DNA of 64,000 nt from Glebionis coronaria (lineage: Eukaryota > Streptophyta > Magnoliopsida > Asterales > Asteraceae): the NCBI GenBank assembly GCA_025667525.1, contig CM046879.1:361044639-361108638 (forward strand). Reading direction: 5' to 3'. Below are positions 11,323 to 22,873 of the stretch, in pieces; position 1 is the first letter of the stretch; the number at the start of each line of letters is the position of its first letter. The notes beneath the pieces are model-generated. The model saw nothing but the letters and a program-made list of their open reading frames with translations, had not been told where the DNA came from and ran no database searches. A program made the translations under genes and the position numbers.

Positions 11323-12609
11323 CTAAAAAGGTATATCAACCTCTAAAAACTCATCACTCTCATCCATGATAGAATCCTCCTCATCACCATAAATATCATA
11401 GATTGGTATGTCAAAGATTGGTGACTCTTCAAAACTCAAGGAAGTGTAATCATCAAAGAATGGAGATTCACAAGTGGATAAATCATCATCACTATGATAA
11501 TCATATATTGTTGTATCACAAAGAAGAGGTTCATCATCACTAAAATCCTCATTAATGTCTTCATCATGGTGGAAAAGTGGGTTATCAAATGATGTTTCAA
11601 AGAGAGTATTGGAATGGATCACAAAATCACCAAAGTTAAGCTCTTGAGGTTCATGAAAATCCAAGGACGAGGTAATGGAGGCAATGGTCTCAACATAAGG
11701 AAAATCATAATCTCCACTTGTGCAAGCTTCATAAAAATATTCATCACAAACTTCATCAAGGATATCATCTTGAGTTTCTTCCTCATTAACAACATCAATA
11801 TGCTTCACCGTTTCGGGCTCATTAGATTTCTTTGACAACTTTCCCATGTTAAACACAACTCTTTCATCTCCTACCCTCATTGTAAGTTCACCTTCCGCCA
11901 CATCTTTAAGAGTACGACCCGTTCTCAAAAATGGCCTACCAACAATTAGAGGAACTCTCGGATCCATATCATAATCAACCACCACAAAATCCGCGGGAAA
12001 GGTAAATCTATCCACCCCAACAAAAACATCCTCCGCAATTCCCATTGGATAAGCTATGGTACGGTTGGCTAACTCAAGAGTCATCCTAGTAGGAGTGAGC
12101 TCGTGAAGTGAAAGTATTTTCTAAACCGATAATGGCATGAGATTTATGCTTGCCCCTAAATCCGCTAGTGCCATGCAATTTTCCACCCTCGGGAAATTGC
12201 AAGGAATCAAAAACCTCCCCAGATCTCCAAGCTTAGTAGGCAACTTCTTAAGCAAAACCGCGAAGAAATTTTCATTTAAGGAAGCATTAGGCAAATCCAC
12301 CAATTTCTCCTTGTTAGAAAGAAGGTCCTTGATCATCTTAGCAAATTTAGGCATATTGGCTAAGGCTTCCGCAAAGGATATGTTTATGTTTAGTTGCTTG
12401 AACATCCTCAAAAAGTTTCAGACTTGAATATCATCTTTATTCTTAAGCTTTTCCTTTCTCATTCTTGATGGATATGGGAGACTTGGTTTTGGTTGAGGTA
12501 GAGTGGTTGATGAAGGATTTTCTTTGTTGGTTTCTTCATTGATGGGTGTGGAAGTTAAAGGAGTAGAAGGTGTAGGTGTTGAGGTTGTAGAGCTTGAAGG
12601 TGTTGATGT
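11323..12609 (-). pseudogene. Protease region and acidic tail of element B
   Basis: One frame carries the Athila-type retropepsin: [19 protein letters not shown] (the D-x-G active-site loop is DLGAS), then LANRTIAYPMGIAEDVFV and VPLIVGRPFLRTGR. It also has a conserved leader helix ([19 protein letters not shown]). The frame is cut by in-frame stops at about 12418 and at 12121-12123, and ends with TAG at 11323-11325. After the protease comes a strongly acidic, Asp/Glu/Tyr-rich stretch of about 150 residues instead of the RT found in E. The protease would mature the Gag polyprotein in the particle; this copy is inactive. Confidence 0.75.
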
Positions 12610-14216
12610 TCATGGCTTATCACAAGGTGGAACCATAGTATTTTTAACCAAAGTAGGTGAAGAATCATGAGTTTTCTTTCCACTCCTTGTTGTGATAGCA
12701 TTGACATTAGCCCTTGGATTTGTTTGTGTGTTTGAAGGTAAAGCACCTTGTGGCCTTTGATTAAGAAGCATCATAAACTTTTTGTTTGTTTCCTCATGCA
12801 TTTCCCTCATTCTTTTCTCATTGGCTTGAAACCTCCTTTCATTCTCTTGATTCATTTTGTGAAGAAGCTCAATGGTGTTAAAATCATGTGGCCCATTCCC
12901 TTGAAAACCTTAGAGTTAGAAAGGTGGAGGTTGATTGTAAAACCCTTGGTTGTTGCCCTGAAAGTGATTTCCTTGATTTTGAAAAGTATTGGGTGCTCTA
13001 AAGTTGTTTTGTCCTTTGTAATTTGGCCTAGGCCCTTGATTTCTTTGAAGCAATTGAGGAGGATTGGGTTGATTTTGGTTGGTGGATTGGGTGGAAAGCC
13101 GGGTGGAGCAAGGTAGTTATTTGACTTGTAAGAGAGATTGTTTGGGTTGATGTTAGGTTTGAAGTGCTCTATATGTTCATCTTGATAAGCATAACACTCA
13201 ACTTGGTAATTTTGCACCTTATCACATTGTTGGTAAGAATGAGGACCTCCACAAGTCTCACATGAAATAGCAATGGCATTCTCATCATTGGTGGAATTTT
13301 TGTTCAAGGTGATTTCACAAAGTTTCAAGAGTGTATGATTCATAGTATTAAACTTTTGAGATAAAATCTTATCAAATTGTGGAGTAACACCCTCTTGCAC
13401 TTTATGAACCCTCTCATCAATTTGAGTGTTTGTTTGCACCATGGATTTAGTCTCAATAATGTCCCATGCCTCTTGACTGGATTTGGAAAGAATATTCCCA
13501 CCCGCGGAGGAGTTGAGGGAATCTTGATGATGTGGTCTTAATCCATTGTAAAAGGTATTGATTTGGTGAACTTCATTGAAACCATGATTGGGGCATTTTC
13601 TCAATAACTCCTTGGACTCTTCCCAAGCATCACTTAAGGTTTGGCTAGGTTTTTGTTGAAATCAAATAATTAGGTTTCTCAAAGTCGTAGTCTTAGATGG
13701 AGGAAAGAACTTTTTCAAAAACTTCTTAGTAAAGTCATCCCAAGTGGTAATGCTCTTAGGTGGTTGTGTATCTAGCCAATACATAGCATTGCCCTCTAAG
13801 GAAAATTGGATCAAGATCAACTTAATGGCATCATGGGGAAATCCATTGTACTTAATGGTATTGCAAAGAGATAGAAACTTCTTGATATGATCGTGTGGAT
13901 TATCACTAGGTCTCCCAAAAAATGGTGTGTTTGAAATCAAGGTAATCATGGATGTCTTAAGCTCAAAGGTGTTTGCGAGTATCTCGGGTATAACAATAGC
14001 ATCGGCATATCCTTGCACATTTGAATGGAGGTGTTCCATCAAAGGTCGATTGTCAACGGTGGCCATGGCTTCTTGTGTGTTTTTCAAAGCACGATTTTCG
14101 GGATCGGCTTGATGGACGATGTTGTTTTTACTCTTTCTCTTTTTCTTCCTTTTCGGAGGAAGGGGTTGTACACCAAAAGGTATTTGTGCACGCCCGCGGG
14201 TAAGCATGCAACTCAA
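12610..14216 (-). pseudogene. Gag of element B, broken
   Basis: The likely start is the ATG at 14207 (MLTRGRAQ), matching the M-L/R-T-R starts of gag in E and F; the frame is open a little further upstream. The N-terminal part has a basic run (KRKKKRKSK) and the Retrotrans_gag core (FSLEGNAMYWL, FFPPSKTTTLRN). A TGA at 13662-13664 interrupts it. The same frame continues with CPNHGFNEVHQINTFYNGL and a zinc-knuckle-like CETCGGPHSYQQC. A frameshift near 13090 in the Asn/Gln-rich part moves the reading into the protease frame, which has more stops near 12915 and at 12610. The product would be the capsid/nucleocapsid protein. Copia C is inserted 78 bases before the open frame. Confidence 0.75.
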
Positions 14217-14293
14217 ATCAAAGAGTGAGAGAGAAGCTCTCGTTCGACTTTGGAAAAGAAGGGATTATCCTTTCTGAGGTTCAGTAAGTAATA

Positions 14294-14812
14294 TGTTGAT
14301 CCCAAACTTAGATCGATTAAGCTTTGTGTATACGAGATTAGATCAAGTACTACACGTAGAGAAACCTTTGCTTGTGAATAAAGTAACAAAGTGTTATGCG
14401 GAATTAACACTTGATCTAAAACACAAAGATGTTAAACAAACTTTCACTTGTATTAGAATAATCTTGTTGATTACAATGAAAGGTTTAACTTGCGAATACT
14501 TATGAAAACTGATATATGACTTTAACCTAAAAGACCTTCTTTTATAGAACAAGAAGTCTTGTACAATAAGCTACGAATCAAATATTCTAGGTAAAGATAA
14601 TAATAGAAAATACAATGTTGTGCTTATCTTTACCATACATAAATAAAGAAACAAAATAAACAAAAGATATTCCATCAGTGTCAATCTTCAAGGCTGTCAG
14701 CGTTGACTTCTTCAATGTCAACGCTTGGCTGTCAGCGTCCAATGTCTTCTTATCAGCGTTGACATTCTTCTTATCAGCGTCTAGTGAACTGACCTATATT
14801 TTATTCCCAACA
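14294..14812 (-). repeat. 3' LTR of copia C
   Basis: 519 bp, no differences seen against 25812-26330. It contains a TATA box (minus-strand TATAAAAG at 14539-14546) and a cluster of TCAGCG motifs at about 14670-14790, in the part of the LTR nearest its 5' end. Confidence 0.93.
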
Positions 14813-14830
14813 ATCCTCCCCTAAACTTGA
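14813..14830 (-). promoter_or_regulatory. Polypurine tract of copia C
   Basis: Minus-strand AAGTTTAGGGGAGGAT lies immediately before the LTR start TGTTGGG, the expected site of plus-strand priming. Confidence 0.75.
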
Positions 14831-14872
14831 TATCCATTCCAATGATCAAGTTTCTGAATAAAAACTTAAGGC

Positions 14873-16492
14873 TTAGGAGGAATCTTGCAAAAACTTATTA
14901 TGTTGGTGATAAACATATCTGATCAAGTCCTTGGCCACGTCACTAGTATAATCAATCTCCAAGGGTGTCTCTAGCATCTTCTCCAACACTTCTTTGGACA
15001 AGAAATAGTCAGCATCCACAAGTAAATACTCTGAAAACTTTGTAGAGCTCATATGAAATACACCACAAGTAGAATATAGCCTCCAATGAAGATTACTGAG
15101 ATCTTCTTCAAGATCCTTCCATATGGCAGGATCTGCTTCTTTTGGACCACACAAAGTCATAAATGTGTTCCAAAGTCTTATTCCATTTGCTGAAGTAGGT
15201 GCTTCAGCTGTATACTTGGCCTCTATTAATCTCCATAGATGCACCAAGTCTTCCCTGTCTATGCTTGCAAATATAGAAATAACTGAAGTGAAAGTATGTA
15301 CCTCCTTTCCAAATCTGCCAATCTTCCAAAATCCACACTCATCTTCATCAAAACTGATGATTGGATTTCTATCATCTAGAGGTACTACATTTACCAAATC
15401 TGAAGCTTCCAATGGAGAAAGCTTGAGATGCTTCCTTATAACACCTTCAGTTGGAAAATACACATCCATGTCTTTAGGAAATTGGAAAGGATCTCCTTTC
15501 TTCACTGGTCTTAGAGCAATCCTCATTTCCTTTTGAATCTGCATTTCCTCAGCAAGCTCTTGTTTCCTTTCTTCTGAAAGAAACCTGTAGACATTCTGTT
15601 CTTGCACCTTCCTCCAAATAGGATGTGCCCTATACTCTAGCTCCTCAAAAGATAAGGCCAGCAACTTCTTTGATGTCCAATTAGGCTGATGACATCTAAG
15701 CAACTTATAGTACAACTGCCTTCTATCTCTTTTGAGCCAGGTCTTGACCTCTTGTGCATTAAATCTCATAATCACCTTTATGTCATCTTGTACCCTGAGA
15801 AGTACTTCCAACCCCCAAATTTGATCTGATAAACTCATACCTTGGTTGTCCATCACCTTGTCTTCCCAAGCATGGTACATTCTGGTGATTTCTGGTAGGT
15901 CCCAATCAATCTGATTCTTCAACTCACTCAACCTTTCCTTTGCAAGCTCATCCCCATATTCAAGCCTTTCTGGATCTTCAATAATTTGAATACTTGAATC
16001 TGAGCTATCACCTTCTTTATCATCACCACTTTCTTCCTCACTCTCAGAAACAACAAATGGTGATCTTCTACTCCTCTTCAAATCTCTTTCCACAAGTTGT
16101 GCAGCCAACTGTTCATCAAATGCAATCTGTGCTGCATCTTTCTTTGGAACATCTTCTTCAATCAAAATACCTTTACCTTTGTCTTTTGGATCAATAATTG
16201 GTAAAGTGGAAGAAGAAACCTGTGTGGACACATCTTTGATGATTGTTGATGACTGGAATACATCAACACCACCTGCAACTTTGTCAGCGTTCAAGTTGCT
16301 CCTATCAGTGCCACGATTTCCTTTATCAGCGTCCAAACCTGTATCAGCGCCCAATGTTTCTTTGAAAGATCCTTCCAAGTTCTTTGGTGTCACCTTGGAT
16401 GTATCAACAACTGGGTGCTTCTTCAAGTGGGTGAGCTTCAGCAACCTGCAAAGATTCACTAAATTGTGAACTCTTTTCTGAACTCTTCTCAC
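14873..16492 (-). CDS. Accessory ORF of copia C, C-terminal half (unknown function)
   Basis: An open frame of 539 codons that overlaps the end of the upstream accessory frame by 89 bases. It has no ATG of its own at the left boundary and is best read as the second half of one roughly 1025-codon ORF split by a single-base frameshift. It begins with Ala-Asp-Lys type repeats encoded by TCAGCG motifs, then a basic cluster (KRSRRS) and an acidic serine-rich patch (SESEEESGDDKEGDSSDSS). A globular Trp/Leu-rich part of about 350 residues follows, with CGPKEADPAIWKDLEEDL and LYSTCGVFHMSS. No protease, polymerase or envelope signature and no clear membrane segment is visible. It lies between pol and the PPT, where envelope-like ORFs of Sireviruses lie. 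From memory, similar proteins are common in Asteraceae repeats. Confidence 0.6.
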   Translation of the reverse strand: MRRVQKRVHNLVNLCRLLKLTHLKKHPVVDTSKVTPKNLEGSFKETLGADTGLDADKGNRGTDRSNLNADKVAGGVDVFQSSTIIKDVSTQVSSSTLPIIDPKDKGKGILIEEDVPKKDAAQIAFDEQLAAQLVERDLKRSRRSPFVVSESEEESGDDKEGDSSDSSIQIIEDPERLEYGDELAKERLSELKNQIDWDLPEITRMYHAWEDKVMDNQGMSLSDQIWGLEVLLRVQDDIKVIMRFNAQEVKTWLKRDRRQLYYKLLRCHQPNWTSKKLLALSFEELEYRAHPIWRKVQEQNVYRFLSEERKQELAEEMQIQKEMRIALRPVKKGDPFQFPKDMDVYFPTEGVIRKHLKLSPLEASDLVNVVPLDDRNPIISFDEDECGFWKIGRFGKEVHTFTSVISIFASIDREDLVHLWRLIEAKYTAEAPTSANGIRLWNTFMTLCGPKEADPAIWKDLEEDLSNLHWRLYSTCGVFHMSSTKFSEYLLVDADYFLSKEVLEKMLETPLEIDYTSDVAKDLIRYVYHQHNKFLQDSS

Positions 16493-17951
16493 TAGCTGTA
16501 TGAATCAACTCATCCTCCTCATCCTCCTCTTCATCCTCCCCTTTGGAAGATTCCTCCATAAGACTCCGGCTACGTGGATTCTCCAAAATAGTCACACGCT
16601 CCCTCAAAACTTGGAGTTCACGTCCCTGTTTGTTGACAATTTGTACAAGGCTGACATTTTGCTTTTGCAAGCTAATGACAGCCGCCGTCAATTCAGTCAT
16701 AGTCATAGGTTCTAATCTGCCCTCAGCTAGAATGGGGATTTGACCTCCCAAAATAGAATCATGGGGCATGGATGAGGTCTTAATGATGTTGGGACTGTCT
16801 TGACCAGCTTCTAAGCCTGTGTCAATAGCCCCAGCCTCACCCATTTCACCAGCCACACTTGTGGAGGTGGTTCTCTCTGCTACAAGGCTAGGATCACTAG
16901 AGGAGAACACTCCAGTAACCCTTTGACGTTTAGTCAACCTAGATTGTAATGGGGTGGAAGATGAAGTAGATTGTGTGGGTGTGGGTTGATTAAGGGGTGT
17001 TTGGGATTGTTCAGGGAGTGTATCAGTGTTGGGATTTGCTGTGTCAGCGCCCACATCTTGAGTGTCAGCGCTGGGTTGGTCAATGTCCATGTTTTCTGGT
17101 GAAGGTGATGGTTCAGGAATAGGCTCAAGTTGGGGTTCAGGGTCTGGTTGTGGTTGTGGTTGTTGTTGTGGTTGTGCAGCCTGAATTACTTCAAGCATTG
17201 GTTGGGTAAGAGGTATGGATTCATTGGTGGAGCTCATTTTAGCAAAAATGGTTTTCTGTTGTTTAGGGATCTCATAAAAAGTGTCATGATCCCTAGAACA
17301 ATACTCTTGTAAATCAAAGACCATTTGCAAAAATCTAGGGTAAGCCAAAGTCATTTTACTTCCCTTGTTTTTACACATCCCTTCAAAAATCATTTTTGAA
17401 AAATTATACTTAAGCCCACGTGTTATACAAACCAAAGCACTTGCTATTGACCTGTTTATTTCATTAAAAGAAGTACATTTTGGACTTAAGCATTGTAAAA
17501 GGACATGTATCAAATATTTCCAGTCAGAGGGAAATTCCTGCTTATGATATTTATTTAAAGTGACATCAGCAGGAATAGGATAACCCAATTCCCTAAGACC
17601 CTGTTCTATTGTTGCTATGGCAAGAGTAGTCACACCATCAGCGTCATCAAGACGCAAAGCTTGGCGAACCAAGGCTTCAGTGACCACCCATGTTCTTCCA
17701 TGAACAGTAGATGTTAATGTGGTCACTCCATTAGTTGTTGTGGAACTTACATTGTTCCAAAACTGTCTAATGTGTGCGACAGGGACTAATGGTGTATGAG
17801 AAAGTGCATACCTCAATGAAGATGCATTTAAAAATGCCACCATCTGTGAATACTGAGGAAACAAAGCATCATCAGCAGTCAAGTAAGCTACCATATTGTG
17901 TTGGCTCTTGAACTCCAATGTTAAATTCTTTGAGTTGAATTTGGGTGCCAT
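16404..17951 (-). CDS. Accessory ORF of copia C, N-terminal half (unknown function)
   Basis: Starts at a good ATG (17951, MAPKFNSKNLTLEF) about 1.25 kb downstream of the pol stop, so it needs its own or a spliced message. The first 230 residues are globular: HNMVAYLTADDALFPQY, HIRQFWNNVSSTT, HKQEFPSDWKYLIHVLLQCL, NFSKMIFEGMCKNKGSKM. Then come a Gln/Pro-rich linker (PQQQPQPQPDPEPQLEP), Ala-Asp repeats, a Ser/Thr-rich stretch, a heptad-like segment near residue 415-455 (LQKQNVSLVQIVNKQGRELQ) and an acidic run (GEDEEEDEEDEL). The frame ends at 16404 by a shift; the sense continues in the next frame. I do not recognise a biochemical activity. Confidence 0.65.
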   Translation of the reverse strand: MAPKFNSKNLTLEFKSQHNMVAYLTADDALFPQYSQMVAFLNASSLRYALSHTPLVPVAHIRQFWNNVSSTTTNGVTTLTSTVHGRTWVVTEALVRQALRLDDADGVTTLAIATIEQGLRELGYPIPADVTLNKYHKQEFPSDWKYLIHVLLQCLSPKCTSFNEINRSIASALVCITRGLKYNFSKMIFEGMCKNKGSKMTLAYPRFLQMVFDLQEYCSRDHDTFYEIPKQQKTIFAKMSSTNESIPLTQPMLEVIQAAQPQQQPQPQPDPEPQLEPIPEPSPSPENMDIDQPSADTQDVGADTANPNTDTLPEQSQTPLNQPTPTQSTSSSTPLQSRLTKRQRVTGVFSSSDPSLVAERTTSTSVAGEMGEAGAIDTGLEAGQDSPNIIKTSSMPHDSILGGQIPILAEGRLEPMTMTELTAAVISLQKQNVSLVQIVNKQGRELQVLRERVTILENPRSRSLMEESSKGEDEEEDEEDELIHTASEKSSEKSSQFSESLQVAEAHPLEEAPSC

Positions 17952-19201
17952 GATTGAAAGCTGTTTAGGTTATGTGATATGGGAAAAATCTAGGAGAAAA
18001 AGTGTTAGACAAGAAAATATGAATACCCAGAATAAAAAGATTAGCCAAATTTATAGGAGAGATGAATGATTTTGATTGGTCAAAAATGAGGCGGTTATAT
18101 TCAAAGAGCAATCATGAAAATCTTGAATCAAATATAACTTATCTCTTGCATTAATTAAAAGTAACTTCTCCCCAAAATTACGGCCAAAGATTAGTCAAAA
18201 ATAACAACTGGGTAGGACCCACTAGGTGTCAACGGTCAAAAATAGCCCATCAGCGCCCAACGGCTATATTTTCTTGTCAGCGTTTTCCTAAAGCCTTGTC
18301 AGCGTCACGATTGGACGTAACAGCGTTTGGAGAAAAACTTGTCAGCGTCTAAAAATAAAAATATTTAAAAAGAAAAAGACCTTAACAAAGTAATTTATCC
18401 TAAGGGAAATATCTTACAAGTTGATAATAATTACTGGGCGGCAAGCACTGTCCATTTATGCACACTTGCATAAGCAAGATAGACACAAATGTCCTCTAGA
18501 GTCCCTTGCTAACCAAAATACTTACCAACAAAGTTATTTCACAAAATTCTTTGTAACTCCCAGGTAAACCCATAACCAAAGTATTCCCAAGTCTCCCATC
18601 AGACCACAACCAATTCTAGGCCAAAAATGTCTTGGCAGCATGCATAGTTTATCAACTTTGCATGCTACAGTGCCTCATGGTTTAGTAAAACTAACCCATA
18701 CTCACCTGTGGACACAATCTAGAATTGTGATAAGAGTATTATAAGAATACCCAAGAGTCCTAAAGGTTCCTTAAACCTCCCATTAAACTATGATACATGA
18801 GTTCTCAAAATATATATGAACATTAAAAATTTATGTCAAGATAGGAATATAAATATTCCAACCATCATCCATAAACAAAACATGTCCAAATAGCTCTTCA
18901 AAGATCCATAAGCAACTCTGTATCCAATGGTATACAGCTACCACCTACCTGAACATTTAGATGAAAACCACAAAACTAACATTTGTTGCTGACAGCGTCC
19001 CGACAACACTTAACAGAGTTGAAGGAACTCTTGTCAGCGTTAGACAATAATATCTCTAACAACGGCAAAATAACACTTATCAGCGTGACATTTACCTTTG
19101 TCAGTGTTAGTAAAATAAAGTGGAAAATCTAAATCATCATAAAGACCAATAACAATGCATTATCCTGTACATACTTTTACAAAAAGGTTCCAAAACACAT
19201 A
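17952..19201 (-). other. Spacer between pol and accessory ORF of copia C
   Basis: No ORF of note. It holds two clusters of the TCAGCG motif (about 18248-18352 and 18984-19105, six exact copies plus variants) in clearly non-coding DNA. The region is where a promoter or splice acceptor for the accessory ORF would be expected; I cannot point to a specific one. Confidence 0.5.
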
Positions 19202-20674
19202 TTAAGTGAGATTAACCATTCCAATATTTGTTACCAAATATTGAAATCTTCCAGCATCAAAAGGTTTAGTTAATAAATCAGCCACATTATCTTCTGTGTC
19301 TACCCTATCTGGTTGTATTAAACCTTTCTCAAAGCAATCTCTTATAAAATGATGTCTGATTTCTATGTGTTTGGTTTTAGAATGATGTACAGGATTTTTA
19401 ATAATGCATAAAGTACTGTTATTGTCTACAAAAATCTTGGTATGCATAAAATTATACCCATAATCCAACAACTGGTTCTGAATCCATAAGACTTGTCCAC
19501 AACAAGCAGCTGCTGCAACATATTCTGCTTCAGTTGTAGAGTTTGCCACCACTGTTTGTTTCTTGCATTGCCAAGATATTAATCTGCTCCCAAGAAATTG
19601 ACATCCACCAGTTGTGGATTTCCTATCAAACTTGTCACCACCATAGTCACTGTCTGAATAAGCAATAAGATCCAATGGAGAATCTTTTGGGTACCATAAT
19701 CCAAGATCTGGATAACACCTTAGGTACCTAAAAATTCTCTTCACAGCAAAAAGGTGACATTCTTTGGGAGTCACTTGATGGCGTGCACATGCACACACAG
19801 CAAACATAATGTCAGGTCTTGAGGCTGTAAGATACATCAATGATCCAATCATTGATCTATAGTGCCTAACATCCACATCCTTTCCAGCTCCAATTTTTCC
19901 CCAAGGGTGTTGTCTATCCATAGGAGTGGAAGCCTCCTTTTCATGTGGAGAAAAACCATATTTCTTCAAGATTTCAGCTACATACTTGTCTTGGGAGATG
20001 AAGATACCATCTTCTTTCTGCTGAACTTGTAAACCTAGAAAGAAGTTCATCTCACCCATTGCACTCATCTTGAATTTATCTGTCATGAGCTTGGAAAATT
20101 CCTCACTCATTTTTGGATCAGTAGACCCAAAAATGATGTCATCAACATAGACCTGCACAAGCAACACATGTTTTCCTTTCTTCTTTGTAAATAGTGTCTG
20201 ATCTATGGTGCCCCTTTTGAAACCATTTTCCACCAAGTAGGTGGACAATGTACCATACCATGCTCTTGGGGCTTGATGAAGTCCATACATTGCTTTCTTC
20301 ACTCTATAAACCTTGTCTGGATTTTCAGGATCTTCAAAACCAGGAGGTTGCATGACATATACTTCCTCAACAATTGTCCCATAGAGGAAAGGACTCTTCA
20401 CATCCATTTGGTAAACAGTAAAATTCATACAAGAGGCATAAGCTAGAAAAATTCTTATAGCTTCAATTCTTGCAACTGGTGCAAAAACTTCTTCATAATC
20501 AATTCCTTCCTCTTGTGTATATCCCTGAGCTACCAAACGTGCCTTGTTTCTGACCACAATACCTCTTTCATCTTTCTTGTTCCTTAGAACCCATCTTGTC
20601 CCAATTGGTCTCACATATCTAGGACAATCAACCAGCTCCCAAACATCCTGTATAGCAAATTGGTGAAGCTCATC
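19202..20674 (-). pseudogene. pol of copia C: reverse transcriptase and RNase H
   Basis: The same frame as the two upstream pol pieces, separated from them by TAG at 20675-20677. It opens with the [64 protein letters not shown] and the catalytic [10 protein letters not shown]. RNase H follows with [20 protein letters not shown] and [10 protein letters not shown] (acidic active-site residues visible) and ends [19 protein letters not shown]. Length and order are normal for copia. The enzyme copies element RNA to DNA and removes the RNA. The domain itself is open throughout but lies beyond two premature stops, so it could not be made as part of the polyprotein. Confidence 0.85.
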
Positions 20675-21433
20675 CTACATTGCTTCCACCCAACTTGGTT
20701 CTTTGAGAGCATCAAAAATCTTCTTGGGTTCTTCCTGTGACAGAAAACAGGCAAACAAACATGCTTGTACAAGAGGGGTATCAACCTTCTTGTGTATATT
20801 GGCAATAAATCCACCAAGACCTTGATGGGATCTTCTTGTCTGAACTGGAGCCATAACATCACCAATGATCTGAGATGTGGGGTGATCCTTTGCTATGGAA
20901 GTGAGAACTCCTCCTTCAAAAAGTCTGGTGTCCTCAATTTCACGCTCCATGTTGCCAATATCTTCTTCAGATTCTTCTTGATCAACAGAAATCTCTTCAT
21001 GGACATTAGAAGGTCCACCCTGCTCAAAATGGGAAGAGAAAAGATGTGCAAAGGTGTCATCAAACTCTGAACCTTGCTTGTCAGCGTTTGGGCTAACAGT
21101 GCTTGAACTATTGTTGTCAGTGTCTGATCCATCAGCGTCTGAATTGCTCTTGTCAGCGCTTGATTTCCCTTTGTCAGCGCCTGAAGAAGTATGCATGTTT
21201 GTACTTGGTGGTATCTGAAAACCACCATTATCTTTTCTAGCAGCAGCAGCAGCATAATACTCATCTGTCCATATAGGAAGTGTAACATATTCTTGTGTGG
21301 GAGATGATTCAACTGCTGGTGGTCCAACCTCCTTAGCAACCTGTATACCTGAAACATTACCAATTCTCTTTTCCAAAACACTTGAAGTTACCTTCACAAT
21401 GTCTGGATTAGTAACAGGCATATAATTTAAAGC
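20675..21433 (-). pseudogene. pol of copia C: integrase-RT linker
   Basis: In frame with the integrase upstream and the RT downstream, but bounded by TGA at 21434-21436 and TAG at 20675-20677. Hydrophilic, low-complexity: repeated Ala-Asp-Lys and Ala-Asp units (residues 90-130) coincide with four exact TCAGCG motifs. Then come an acidic stretch (SVDQEESEEDIG) and the start of the RT module (PKKIFDALKEPSWVEAM). Both stops are of a kind one C-to-T change can produce. Confidence 0.7.
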
Positions 21434-22873
21434 TCAAGATAAAGGTTCTAAGTCAAACAACCAATTTGGACCATTTTCAGGATCACTAGGTTTACTTTCT
21501 AAAAACCTAACATGTACTTTTTCAAGTATACGTTTTTCCTTTTTAATGTAAACCCTATATCCTTTACTCTGCACTGAATAACCCATGAAGTAGCCTACAT
21601 CACCTTTAGAATCAAATTTACCTAGGGCCTCACTAGTTTCTAAAACAACTACATGACAACCAAATGGCTTGAGAAAGCCAATATTGGGCTTCCTTCCCCA
21701 AAGTAATTCATAAGGTGTCTTATTATGTATTTTGTTGACCAATGCCCTATTTTGAACATAACAGGTTGTGTTAACAGCTTCAGCCCAAAAGGCTATAGGA
21801 AAGTGGGCATCAGCCAACATGGTTCTGGCTGCTTCAATAAGGGTCCTATTCTTCCTTTCAGCAACCCCATTTTGCTGTGGGGTTCTAGCTATGCTAAACT
21901 GCCTAGTAATCCCTTTCTTGGCACAAAAATCATCTAACAACTGATTTCTAAACTCACCCCCATTGTCACTTCTAATAATTTTGACCTCATTACCATTCTT
22001 CTTCTCTATTTGGGTAATGAAATTAATCAGACTTAGGGCAGTTTCACTTTTCTTGGCTAAAAAGAAAGTCCATGTAAACCTGGAGTAATCATCAGTAATA
22101 ACAAAACAATATGATTTACCCTTCAAACTTTCTATATTAGTTGGACCAAAGAGGTCCATATGCAATAAGTGAAGTGGTTTAGAACTAGAGTGCACCTGTT
22201 TAGACCTGAATGAGACCTTGTGCTGCTTGCCCTTAAGGCATGCAACACAAGAGTGGTCATTGTGGAAAGCCTTTTCAGGCAAACCATCAACTAAACCAAG
22301 CCTCACAAGTCTATTGATATTCTTAAAGTTTATGTGCCCTAATCTCCTGTGCCAAAGATTACTTTCATCTACTGAGGCTTTAGCATACAGACATGACATT
22401 TTATTATTTACCTTAATTCCATTAAGATTCACATTATATATGTCTTTATGCCTTGGTGTTCTAAAATCTATGTATTTTTCTTCAGGTAGCTTATAATCTT
22501 TGCTTAACACCAAGCACTCAGTATCTGTAAAAAGAACCTTATTTTTGTTATCACACACTTGTGATACACTAAACAAATTATAATCCAGTTCTTTTACCAA
22601 GAAGACATTCTCAAACCGTAGATTGTTAGTGACAAGGGTTCCTTTTCCAGTAATGGTGCCGTAGCCCCCTCCAAAGTATACCTTATCACCATCTTGAATA
22701 GGAGAGAAATTGGTCAGATAGTCTTCCTTTCCTGTCATGTGCCTTGAGCATCCACTATCCCAGTATCCATAATCATTGATCTTCTTCTGAATGCCTGCAC
22801 ATAAAGAAAACAAATTAGTTTTCTTTGGGAACCCAAGCCTTGGAAGACTTGGATTCATTTGGTTGTTCAACAA
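21434..22873 (-). pseudogene. pol of copia C: protease-like start, pre-integrase and integrase
   Basis: Starts with YWDSGCSRHMTG, the copia protease/GAG-pre-integrase region in which DSG is the aspartic protease triad. Next is the HHCC zinc domain (LWHRRLGHINFKNINRL, with CVACLKGKQHK), then the DDE integrase core: HMDLFGPTNIESL, RSDNGGEFRNQLLDDFC, QQNGVAERKNRTLIEAARTM. It inserts element DNA in the host genome. The frame has no start of its own: it takes over from the junction ORF through a frame change near 22830. It stops at TGA 21434-21436, and the same frame then continues into the linker. Confidence 0.85.

Noticed and set aside
13927..14228. Plus-strand ORFs opposite gag of B
   Set aside because: Three short overlapping frames antisense to a well-supported Gag; shadows of the coding strand.
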